A stretch of DNA of 64,000 nt. Origin: Nonomuraea harbinensis. GTDB taxonomy: Bacteria; Actinomycetota; Actinomycetes; Streptosporangiales; Streptosporangiaceae. Positions 53,251-60,592 of this stretch are shown one piece after another. The stretch covers positions 55,668 to 119,667 of the forward strand of contig NZ_JAHKRN010000026.1 of the NCBI RefSeq assembly GCF_019396385.1, in the 5' to 3' direction. Within the stretch, counting starts at the first letter, position 1. Every line of letters begins with the position of its first letter. A program made the translations under genes and the position numbers. Below the pieces are notes generated by a model. The model did not search any database. It was not told the DNA's origin and saw nothing but the letters and a program-made list of their open reading frames with translations.

Positions 53251-53666
53251 CCGCCACCACCCTGCCCCTCGCCCGAGGCAGCCAGGACGCTCAGGCCGGG
53301 ACGTGCTGCGCGCCGATCGCCCGCCGGCCGCTCGGCGAAGGCGACGCCGCCGAGATGGCCGTCCTGCTCAAGGCGGTGGCCGATCCGGTCCGGCTGCGCC
53401 TGCTGTCCATGATCGGCTCCCACGCCGGCGGCGAAGCCTGCGTGTGCGACCTGACCGACGCCTTCGACCTGACCGCGCCCACCATCAGCCACCACCTGAA
53501 GGTGCTGCGCACCGCCGGCCTGATCGGCAGCGAGCGGCGCGGCACCTGGGTCTACTACTGGATCATCCCCGAGACGGTGAACAAACTGGGCGCCCTGTTC
53601 GCCCCGCTGACCGAGCCCGGCTCCCGCTCCGATCGTCCGGCGGACCTCACGGTCACTCCGGCCTGA
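53247..53666 (+). CDS. arsR: ArsR-family repressor
   Basis: A 139-residue winged-helix repressor: VADPVRLRLLSMI, the ACVCDLTDAFDLTAPTISHH recognition region and a YYWIIPE wing. Metalloid-binding thiols are likely an N-terminal Cys pair (GTCCAP, residues 20-21) together with CVC near residue 65, the same arrangement as the C. glutamicum ArsR with Cys15/16/55 rather than the E. coli CVCxLC type. It overlaps the MFS gene by 4 bases and is the last gene of the operon, presumably binding sites at 50442 and 53204 until metalloid is present. Confidence 0.93.
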   Translation: MTATTLPLARGSQDAQAGTCCAPIARRPLGEGDAAEMAVLLKAVADPVRLRLLSMIGSHAGGEACVCDLTDAFDLTAPTISHHLKVLRTAGLIGSERRGTWVYYWIIPETVNKLGALFAPLTEPGSRSDRPADLTVTPA

Positions 53667-53723
53667 GCCCTGCGGACGGGCGTCTTCGGTTGAAAACACC
53701 GGACGCCGGCCCTCGCTCGTTGA

Positions 53724-54470
53724 TCAGTTCCACCCGAGTGGGACAGTGAGTCCTTCCTCGGCCGCGAACACCTCACCGCCGAACTCCTCGCGGGCGGCGG
53801 CCACGGCGGCGGCCCGGTCGTTACCCGGCCAGAAGTGAGTGAGCATCAACCGGCGGGCGGATGCGCGGCGGGCCCACTGACCGGCCTCCGCGGAGGCGAG
53901 CAGATTGCGGGTGGGGCGGCCGGTCTCGCCGTCGCGGTCGGTGGCCTCGACGATGAACAGGTCGGTGTCGCGCCCGAGTTCGGCGAGCGCGGGAGTCGGA
54001 CCGGTGTCGCCGGTGTAGGCCAGGACGACCCCGTCGGCCTCCAGGCGGATGCCGGCGTTGGGCACATAGTGCGGCAGCGACAATCCCGTGAGGGCGAACG
54101 GCCCCACCCGGTGACCGCCCGGCAGCGGACGCACGTCGAAGACCGCGTGGAGGTCGGCGTCGGGCTCCAGCCCGCGGAGCCGGTCGAGCACGCCGGGCGG
54201 GCAGTACAACGGCAGCCGTGGGCCACCGGGGTCGCCGTAGAAGCGCATCCGGAACAACCCGTGCAGGTCGACGCAGTGGTCGGGGTGCTCGTGGGTGACG
54301 ACGACCGCGTCCACCGCGCCGTCCGGCCAGTGCGCGAGCAGCCGCGGCAGCGTGGCGTAGCCGAGGTCGAGCAGCAGCCGGTAACCGTCCCAGTCCACCG
54401 CGAACCCGCTGCAGGCACGGCCCGGCTCGGGAAACGCACCACAACTGCCGAGGACGGTCACCTGTCGCAT
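53724..54470 (-). CDS. MBL-fold hydrolase (RNase Z/AtsA-like)
   Basis: A 248-residue metallo-beta-lactamase-fold protein. Metal ligands: THEHPDHC (H-x-H-x-D-H), SLPHYVPN, AYTGDTGPTP and LTHFWPG. Start MRQVTVLGSCGAFPEPG matches the small RNase Z-like/cAMP phosphodiesterase-like subfamily common next to mur or rph genes; here it is isolated. It could act on a phosphodiester or lactone; nothing in the context decides. Confidence 0.88.
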   Translation of the reverse strand: MRQVTVLGSCGAFPEPGRACSGFAVDWDGYRLLLDLGYATLPRLLAHWPDGAVDAVVVTHEHPDHCVDLHGLFRMRFYGDPGGPRLPLYCPPGVLDRLRGLEPDADLHAVFDVRPLPGGHRVGPFALTGLSLPHYVPNAGIRLEADGVVLAYTGDTGPTPALAELGRDTDLFIVEATDRDGETGRPTRNLLASAEAGQWARRASARRLMLTHFWPGNDRAAAVAAAREEFGGEVFAAEEGLTVPLGWN

Positions 54471-54801
54471 CCGTACAGGATGCCAGCTCCCAGGACGGTC
54501 ATGGACGGCTCGCGCGTGCGCCCTTCCGCTCCCGTGGGCGGCCGGAGGAGCGCATGGGACGGATCCCGGAACAGCGAAGGCCCCCCGGGCCGGCGAGGGC
54601 CTTCAGCCATCAGATCCTCCCGAGAGGACCGGTGCCTTGAGGCGACGGGGGAATCGGGAGCGGGAGGGCCGCCAAGGCCCGAGCGTGCCCTGACCTGTCA
54701 GGTCCGCGCGTCACGGATGTCCTTTCCTGGTTTTGTCGGCGCCGGCCGATACCGTCGGCGGTCGGTACTCAAAGGATCATCGTGATGGTCGTTCGGCCGC
54801 A
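54471..54801. other. Intergenic region with a hairpin and a 13-bp palindrome
   Basis: 331 bases without a gene. A hairpin with arms GAAGGCCC and GGGCCTTC lies at 54576-54604 and probably terminates the minus-strand sigma-factor/MltG transcript. A perfect palindrome GACCTG-T-CAGGTC lies at 54692-54704 and may be a protein-binding site. Confidence 0.5.
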
Positions 54802-55752
54802 TCACCGGATTCCGTGCTTCTTGTCGCGTTCTTGGACCAGTTTGGTGAAGTCCGAGCGGGAGGCGGCGAACTTTGTGATGTTCTTCTTCGGGTCGGTCGT
54901 CACGTAGAAGAGCCAAGGGCCGGAGGCCGGCTTCAACGCGGCCCTGATGGCGTCGTCCCCCGGGCTGCTGATGGGGCCGGGTGGCAGGCCGAGACGCTTG
55001 TAGGTGTTGTACGGCGATCGGCTTTTGCGGTCCCCGGGCTTTGCGTCGGTGCCGTACTTGTCCAGGCCGTACAAGACCGTGCTGTCCATCTGCAGTCGCA
55101 TCTTCCGGTCCAGCCGGTTGTAGATGACCCGGGCGATCTTGGGCATGTCCTCGTCCCTGCCCGCCTCGGCCTGGACGATGCTGGCGATGGTCAGGATCTC
55201 CAGCGGTGTTCTGCCGGCACGCCTGGCGCCGTCGACCAGGTCGGTGTCCTCGGCGGCCTGCCCGAACCGGGCCACCATCGCCCTGAGGATCTCGTCCGGG
55301 TTCATGGTGGGGGGGAGTTCATAGGTGCCGGGGATGGCGAACCCTTCGAGTCTGCCCTTGGCGTAGGGCGGCAGGCCGAGCACCGTGCCGTCCTTGGCGG
55401 CCTTCTCGAACTCCGCCACCGGCCTGCCGGTGAGCGACGACAGCACCTTGAAGAGCTGCGAGAGCCGCATCCCTTCCACCACGGTCACGGTGACGGCCGG
55501 TCGGCGCTCGGGGACCAGGTGCGGGACGGCGTTGTGTTGCCCGGCGACATCAGCGGGAGCCCGCGACGACATCTCCTGCACCACGACTGTGGATCCGATG
55601 GCCAGCGCGGCGACGGCCGACGCCGCCGCCAGGGCGAGGCCGCGGCGACGGGGTCGGCGATCGAGGACCAGGAGGTACCGGCCCGGCGCGGGTGGCCGCT
55701 CTTCGCCGGCCATGTCGGCGAGGGTCTCACGCAGCAGGTTCTCGATGTTCAT
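54802..55752 (-). CDS. MltG-like endolytic transglycosylase with cytoplasmic anti-sigma-like N-terminus
   Basis: A 316-residue type II membrane protein: a 43-residue cytoplasmic N-terminus (MNIENLLRETLADMAGEER), one membrane segment (about 44-62) and an extracellular MltG/YceG domain. The latter has a LysM-like part, then the catalytic IASIVQAEAGRDEDMPKIAR with the conserved Glu, QMDSTVLYGL, SPYNTYKRLGLPPGPI and FYVT. MltG cleaves nascent glycan strands to set their length. Usual actinobacterial MltG sits in the aroE/alaS region and has a long disordered N-terminus; this one is ATGA-coupled to an ECF sigma factor, and its N-terminus looks like those of proteins encoded after SigE-type sigma genes. 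Confidence 0.85.
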   Translation of the reverse strand: MNIENLLRETLADMAGEERPPAPGRYLLVLDRRPRRRGLALAAASAVAALAIGSTVVVQEMSSRAPADVAGQHNAVPHLVPERRPAVTVTVVEGMRLSQLFKVLSSLTGRPVAEFEKAAKDGTVLGLPPYAKGRLEGFAIPGTYELPPTMNPDEILRAMVARFGQAAEDTDLVDGARRAGRTPLEILTIASIVQAEAGRDEDMPKIARVIYNRLDRKMRLQMDSTVLYGLDKYGTDAKPGDRKSRSPYNTYKRLGLPPGPISSPGDDAIRAALKPASGPWLFYVTTDPKKNITKFAASRSDFTKLVQERDKKHGIR

Positions 55753-56261
55753 CCGAACTCCCTCACGGTGGTCAGTTCAGGTGCCGTCTTCTTCAGGCGT
55801 TCCAGCGAGCGGTAGATCTGGCTGCGTACCGACCCCACCCTGACGCCGAGCAGGCGCGCGATCTCTGTCTCGGAGAGGTCCTCGAAGTAGCGCAGCACGA
55901 GCATGGTCCGCTGCCGGGGTGTGAGCCGGGCGAGGGCCGCGCGCATCACCAGGCGAAGGTCCACAACGTCGGCGTGCCCGTCACCGATCTGGTCGGGCAG
56001 CCATCCGGTGGGCACCTCCGCGACGCGTGACCGTCGCCGCCACCAGCTCACCTGCTCGTGGTACATGACACGGCGGACATATCCCTCGATGGCGACCGGA
56101 TTGCGCACACTGCGCCACTTCGCGGCCGTCTTGACCAGGGCCGACTGCACCAGGTCCTCGGCGGCGTGCCGGTCACCGGTCAGCAGGTACGCGGTACGGA
56201 ACAACGCCCCCGATCGGTCGGCGACGAAGTGCCGGAAGGCCGCCTCAAATCCTGGATCCAC
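55749..56261 (-). CDS. SigE-family ECF RNA polymerase sigma factor
   Basis: A 170-residue ECF sigma factor of the actinobacterial SigE family: region 2 (FRTAYLLTGDRHAAEDLVQSAL, positions 20-42), the RNPVAIEGYVRRVMYHE segment, and region 4 (LTPRQRTMLVLRYFEDLSE followed by TEIARLLGVRVGSVRSQIYR). It lacks a C-terminal extension. Its stop overlaps the start of the MltG-like gene, which would therefore be its cognate membrane partner. Target promoters are unknown. Confidence 0.93.
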   Translation of the reverse strand: MDPGFEAAFRHFVADRSGALFRTAYLLTGDRHAAEDLVQSALVKTAAKWRSVRNPVAIEGYVRRVMYHEQVSWWRRRSRVAEVPTGWLPDQIGDGHADVVDLRLVMRAALARLTPRQRTMLVLRYFEDLSETEIARLLGVRVGSVRSQIYRSLERLKKTAPELTTVREFG

Positions 56262-56362
56262 CCAATCCTCCTCGTGATGTTCACAGGTAAGGACGCGGGC
56301 GGCACGTCGATCTATGCTGGCGGAGACGGGGTTTTTCGCTCGGCTCTGTTCAGAGCCGGCGC

Positions 56363-56745
56363 TAGGCGCTGCGCGTACGTACGAGTCTCGACGCGTGGCC
56401 AGAACCTGCAGCTAGCCTGGCCCCAGCGGCTACGACAAGCTGGTCACGGAGAAGAAGTCGGGCGAACGCGGCGTCGCGCGACCGGCGTGGGAGGCTCCTG
56501 ACGCTGCCCAAGGCGGGCGACACGCTGAGGTTCGGGAGGTTCGGCCGGTGGGCCACTCGGCCGGGGCACGTGCCGACCACCGTCAACGAGCTCCGCGACC
56601 GCGGCATCACCGTGGTGTCGCTGACCGAGAACTTCGATCGGGGCACCAAGGAGGGTTCGCGGTCCTGGCCGCGGCCGCCGAATACGAGCTGGAGCCACGC
56701 GCCGAGCGCCAGGCCGAGGGAATCGCCCAGCCCGCCGGGTTTGTA
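56363..56745 (+). pseudogene. Decayed serine recombinase (resolvase/invertase)
   Basis: Fragments of a small serine recombinase appear in order but in shifting frames: catalytic start YVRVSTRGQNLQL (about 56367), then KLVTEKKSGER-like, LLTLPKAGDTL, GHVPTTVNELRDRGITVVSL, ENFDRGTKEG and FAVLAAAAEYELE...AERQAEGIA near 56670-56735. Several frameshifts separate them and no HTH DNA-binding domain follows. The gene is dead. It lies just left of a 25-bp direct repeat. Confidence 0.75.
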
Positions 56746-56780
56746 AACGACCGTTCGTTTATTAACTCGCCCGATCGATC

Positions 56781-56805
56781 TGATCTACTTTGTAAAGGCA
56801 CCGGG
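56781..56805 (+). repeat. 25-bp direct repeat, copy 1
   Basis: Begins TGATCTACTTTGTAAAGG and ends in CCGGG. Identical to 59972-59996 at 23 of 25 positions, same orientation, 3.19 kb away. It directly abuts the stop codon of the SDR gene. Confidence 0.8.
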
Positions 56806-57567
56806 TCAGTGCACCGAGAAGCCGCCGTCGACGTACAGCAGGTGGCCGGTGACGAACGCGGCGGCGTCGCTCGCCAGGAACACCGCGGCGCCCGCGAAGT
56901 CCTGGGGGACGCCGTTGCGGCCGGCCATGTGACGGGCGGCCATCTGCTCGACGCGGCCGGGGATGGCCTGGGCGGGCTCGGTCAGCGGGGTGAGGACGAA
57001 TCCGGGGATGATCGTGTTGACCGACACTCCCTGGGCGGACCATGCCTCGGCCTGGGAGCGGGTGAGGCCGGCGAGCGCGGCCTTGGCGGCGCCGTAGACG
57101 CCGCTGTCGCCGAAGGCGCGGACGCTCTGCTGGGAGCCGATGTTGATGACGCGGCCCCAGCCGCGTGCGGCCATGAGCGGCCCGTAGTGCTGCCCGAGCA
57201 GGTAGGGGGCGGTCAGGTTGACCGCGATGGTCTGCGCGTAGTCGTCCTCGGTCAGCTCGGCCATGGGCTTGCGGATGTTGTTGGCCGCGTCGTTGACCAG
57301 CACGTCGATGTGGCCGGCCTGCTCGCACACGCGGCGCACGGCCTCGCGGTCGCCGAGGTCGGCCACGATCGTGGCGGCGGTGACGCCGTGTCCGCGCAGC
57401 CGTTCGGCGGCCCGGTCTAGCCCGGCCTTGCCGCGGGCGACGATCACCACTTCGGCGCCGGCGCGGCCGAGCGCCTCGGCGATGGCGTAGCCGATGCCGG
57501 AGCTGCCGCCGGTGACCAGCGCGCGCCGCCCAGCGAGGGAGAACAGGCTCTGCAGGTAGTCAGGCAT
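56806..57567 (-). CDS. Short-chain dehydrogenase/reductase
   Basis: A 253-residue classical SDR starting at ATG 57567: nucleotide motif TGGSSGIGYAIAEAL, VADLGDRE, NDAANN (normally NNAG), catalytic Ser in NIGSQQS, YGAAK active site and PGFVLTPLTEP. The GA-rich C-terminal part is FVTGHLLYVDGGFSVH. Resembles gluconate 5-dehydrogenase-like enzymes. A GTG at 57675 with GGGAG upstream would add 36 unusual residues; I prefer the shorter form although its ribosome-binding site is weak. It is divergent from the helicase gene with TTGACA at 57653 between them. Confidence 0.88.
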   Translation of the reverse strand: MPDYLQSLFSLAGRRALVTGGSSGIGYAIAEALGRAGAEVVIVARGKAGLDRAAERLRGHGVTAATIVADLGDREAVRRVCEQAGHIDVLVNDAANNIRKPMAELTEDDYAQTIAVNLTAPYLLGQHYGPLMAARGWGRVINIGSQQSVRAFGDSGVYGAAKAALAGLTRSQAEAWSAQGVSVNTIIPGFVLTPLTEPAQAIPGRVEQMAARHMAGRNGVPQDFAGAAVFLASDAAAFVTGHLLYVDGGFSVH

Positions 57568-57700
57568 GATCGGCAAGCTAGCACGCGGCCCGGCGGAGGC
57601 GGTCGGCAGGGAGGCGTTGCCGCGCACGCCGACGGGAGGTAAGCTCGACTGCTTGACATCTAAGGCAGTCTTCACACGTCTCCCGTAAGGAGTATACCAC

Positions 57701-59974
57701 TTGATGGATAATCGTCAAGATGCTCTCGCCGCGGCCCTTGACACCGAACAGCGGGTCGTGTCGGGCCTCTACGGCAGGCTCGACTCCGCCAGGGAGCGGG
57801 CGGAGTCGGCGCTGCGCGCCGTGCACGCCCGGGGCGGCGGCACCCGCCAGGCCATGGTCGAGCGCGAGGCGCTGGCCACGTCGCAGGCCCGCCGCCTGGC
57901 GCAGCTGAACGGGGTGGAGCGCGGGCTGTGCTTCGGCCGGGTCGACGACCGCGACGGCCGGAGCGTCTACGTGGGCAGGATCGGCCTGCGCGACGAGGAG
58001 GGCTCGGCGGTGCTGATCGACTGGCGGGCCCCGGCCGCGCGCGCGTTCTACCTGGCCACCGCCACCGACCCCGGCTCGCTGGTGCGCCGCCGCCACCTGC
58101 ACCTGCGGGGCCGCACGGTCACGGGGCTGGACGACGAGGTGTTCGACCTGGAGGGGATGAGCGACGGCGAGCGCCGCACGCTGGTGGGGGAGGCGGCGCT
58201 GCTGGCGGCGCTGCGCCGGGGCCGCACCGGCCGCATGGGCGACGTGGTGGCCACCATCCAGACCGAGCAGGACCGGGTGATCCGCGCCTCGCTGCAGGGC
58301 GCGCTGGTGGTGCAGGGCGGGCCGGGCACCGGCAAGACGGTGGCGGCGCTGCACCGCGCCGCCTACCTGCTCTACACCCACCGCGACACGCTGGAGCGGC
58401 GCGGCGTGCTGGTGGTCGGCCCGAACGCGATGTTCCTGCGCTACATCGGCCAGGTGCTGCCGTCGCTGGGGGAGACGCAGGTGGTGATGGCGACGCTGGG
58501 CGAGCTGTTCCCGGGGGTGCGCGCGACGGCCGCCGACCCGCCGGCGGCCGCGGTCGTCAAGGGCGACATCCGGATGGCCGGGGTGGTGGCCGCGGCGGTG
58601 CGCGATCGCCAGCGGGTGCCGGACGGCGAGCTGGTGGTGGAGCTCGACGGGTTGCGGCTGCGGGTCCCGCACGAGACCTGCGCCCGGCACCGGGCGCGGG
58701 CGCGGGCGGTGCGGCTGACGCACAACATGGCTCGCAAGCTGTACGTGACGGAGATGCTCAAGGAGCTGGCCAGGGCCGAGGCGCGGGCGCTGGAGGAGGG
58801 GCTGCGCCTGGCGGAGATGGAGCTGGAGGACCCGGAGCTGGCCGGGCCGCTGGACCTGGAGTCCGACCTGGACGAGATCGACCTGGCGGTGGCCTCGGAG
58901 CGGCTGTGGGCGCAGCCGGAGGTGCGGGAGTCGCTCGACGCGCTCTGGCCGGAGCTGACGCCGTCGCGGCTGATCAGTGAGCTGCTGTCCTCGCCGGAGA
59001 CGCTGGAGGCGCTGTGCCCGCCTGACCTGGACTGGCGGGCGCTGGTGCGGCCCGCCGGCGCCGCCTGGACGGCCGGTGACGTGCCGCTGCTCGACGAGGC
59101 GGCCGAGCTGCTGGGCCAGGACGACTCGGCGGCGCGGGCGGCGGGCCGCCGGGCGGAGGAGGACCTGCGGGAGCGTCACCTGTTCGCCCGGGAGGTGCTG
59201 CAGACCACCGGCGTGCTGGAGGAGGGCATCTTCGAACGGGCCGACGTGCTGGCCGAGCGGCACGCCGACGACGGGTCCGAGCTGACGACGGCCGACCGGG
59301 CGGCGCGGGACCGCACCTGGGTGTACGGGCATGTGATCGTGGACGAGGCGCAGGAGTTGTCGGCGATGGCCTGGCGGCTGGTGATGCGCCGGGTGCCGGC
59401 CAAGTCGCTCACGGTGGTCGGCGACCTCGCGCAGACGGGTTCGGCGGCCGGGGCCCGCTCGTGGGGCGAGGTGCTGGATCCGTACCTGGAGGGCCGCTGG
59501 CGGGAGGAGCGGCTGGAGGTGAACTACCGCACCCCGGCCGAGATCATGGAGGTGGCGGCGGACGTGCTGGCGGCGATCGACCCGTCGCTGACGCCGCCGC
59601 GCTCGGTGCGCGACGGCGGCGCGCCTCCCCGATCGGTGCGGGCGGGGCTCGCGGACCTGCCGGAGCTGGCCCGCGAGGAGCTGGCGGCGATCGGCGAGGG
59701 CCGGGTGGGCGTGGTGGTCCCGGACGCGCTGTACGGGCGGGCGGCGGCGCTGTTCCCCGGGCAGGACCTGGACGCGCCGGTGACGGTGCTGACGGTGACG
59801 AGGGCCAAGGGGCTGGAGTTCGACGCGGTGATCGTGGCGGATCCCGCCGCGGTCCTGGCCCAGTCGCCGAACGGGGCGCAGGACCTGTACGTGGCGATCA
59901 CGCGGGCGACGCGCCGGCTGACGGTGGCCTGCGAGGGTGAGCTGCCGCCCGCGCTGTCCCGCCTGACCACCTGA
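57701..59974 (+). CDS. HelD/HelR-type superfamily 1 helicase-like RNAP motor
   Basis: A 757-residue UvrD-like ATPase. Walker A GGPGTGKTVAALHRAAYL at about residue 206, Walker B VIVDEAQELS at about 546, motif III VGDLAQTGS, and C-terminal VLTVTRAKGLEFDAV and VAITRATRRL. The N-terminal coiled coil (residues 1-75, many Arg/Ala/Glu) is the HelD secondary-channel arm. HelD proteins recycle stalled RNA polymerase; the HelR group confers rifamycin tolerance. A rifamycin-associated element was not seen upstream. AAGGAG precedes TTG 57701 and ATG 57704; either may be the start. Two 25-bp repeats bracket this gene and the SDR. Confidence 0.88.
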   Translation: MMDNRQDALAAALDTEQRVVSGLYGRLDSARERAESALRAVHARGGGTRQAMVEREALATSQARRLAQLNGVERGLCFGRVDDRDGRSVYVGRIGLRDEEGSAVLIDWRAPAARAFYLATATDPGSLVRRRHLHLRGRTVTGLDDEVFDLEGMSDGERRTLVGEAALLAALRRGRTGRMGDVVATIQTEQDRVIRASLQGALVVQGGPGTGKTVAALHRAAYLLYTHRDTLERRGVLVVGPNAMFLRYIGQVLPSLGETQVVMATLGELFPGVRATAADPPAAAVVKGDIRMAGVVAAAVRDRQRVPDGELVVELDGLRLRVPHETCARHRARARAVRLTHNMARKLYVTEMLKELARAEARALEEGLRLAEMELEDPELAGPLDLESDLDEIDLAVASERLWAQPEVRESLDALWPELTPSRLISELLSSPETLEALCPPDLDWRALVRPAGAAWTAGDVPLLDEAAELLGQDDSAARAAGRRAEEDLRERHLFAREVLQTTGVLEEGIFERADVLAERHADDGSELTTADRAARDRTWVYGHVIVDEAQELSAMAWRLVMRRVPAKSLTVVGDLAQTGSAAGARSWGEVLDPYLEGRWREERLEVNYRTPAEIMEVAADVLAAIDPSLTPPRSVRDGGAPPRSVRAGLADLPELAREELAAIGEGRVGVVVPDALYGRAAALFPGQDLDAPVTVLTVTRAKGLEFDAVIVADPAAVLAQSPNGAQDLYVAITRATRRLTVACEGELPPALSRLTT

Positions 59975-59996
59975 TCTACATTGTAAAGGCGCCGGG
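59972..59996 (+). repeat. 25-bp direct repeat, copy 2
   Basis: Begins TGATCTACATTGTAAAGG; its first three bases are the stop codon of the helicase gene. Pairs with 56781-56805. Confidence 0.8.
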
Positions 59997-60032
59997 CGGG
60001 GGTCGTGATCTCCCGTACAGAGGGAACCCCCG

Positions 60033-60488
60033 CTACGACGCCCGATGCAGCTCGGCGGCGGCTTCGTGGAGGCGGACGGTCACGTGGTGCAGGCAGCGGA
60101 GCGTCTCGGTGTCGAGGTGGTTCATGATCCGGCGGTACTGCTTGAGGCCGGCGTCGTTGATCTCCTCGATGAGGGTGCGGCCGGCGGGGGTGAGCTCGAC
60201 CCGGCGCACGCGCCGGTCGTGGGGGTCCTCGTGGCGGCTGACCAGGCCGTGGGCGACCAGGCGGTCGACGAGGCCGGTGACGGTGCCGAGGGTGACGCCG
60301 AGGTTGTGGGAGAGGTCCTGGCCGGTGGCCGAGCCGTTGGCGGCGACGAGCATGATGACCTTGAGCTGGCGCATCGTGAGGTTGGAGGAGAACAGCGGCG
60401 ACTGGTGGCGGGCGAGGGCCCGGCCGAGGTCGCGCTGGATCTGCATGATCTGGTGGATCAGATCGTCGCGTTCGTCGTTCACGTACAC
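60033..60488 (-). CDS. MarR-family repressor
   Basis: A 151-residue winged-helix MarR protein: dimerisation helices at both ends, LTMRQLKVIMLVAANGSATG, recognition helix GVTLGTVTGLVDRLVAHGLV and wing DPHDRRVRRVELTPAG. It is divergent from the RND transporter gene, and a perfect 16-bp palindrome lies 29 bases upstream of its start. It likely represses both and is released by a compound exported by the RND pump. Confidence 0.93.
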   Translation of the reverse strand: MYVNDERDDLIHQIMQIQRDLGRALARHQSPLFSSNLTMRQLKVIMLVAANGSATGQDLSHNLGVTLGTVTGLVDRLVAHGLVSRHEDPHDRRVRRVELTPAGRTLIEEINDAGLKQYRRIMNHLDTETLRCLHHVTVRLHEAAAELHRAS

Positions 60489-60516
60489 CTCTCGCTTTCC
60501 TGAGAAGGTTATCAGG

Positions 60517-60532
60517 AACGTCGTGCGACGTT
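60517..60532. promoter_or_regulatory. Perfect 16-bp palindrome, MarR operator
   Basis: AACGTCG-TG-CGACGTT in the divergent MarR/RND intergenic region, 60 bases before the transporter start. Symmetry and position suit a MarR dimer. Confidence 0.65.
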
Positions 60533-60592
60533 AAATATTCGTCCAAGGCGAAGTGTTAGTCTGGGGCCGAAATCTTGAAGGGAACCGACTCC

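Noticed and set aside
57568..57675. Longer SDR protein starting at GTG 57675
   Set aside because: Has a GGGAG upstream, but the added 36 residues are unlike any SDR N-terminus and would place the coding region across the divergent promoter. Kept only as an alternative.
57660..57700. Rifamycin-associated element upstream of the helicase gene
   Set aside because: No 19-bp inverted repeat of the known type is present; only a TTGACA hexamer and a ribosome-binding site were found.
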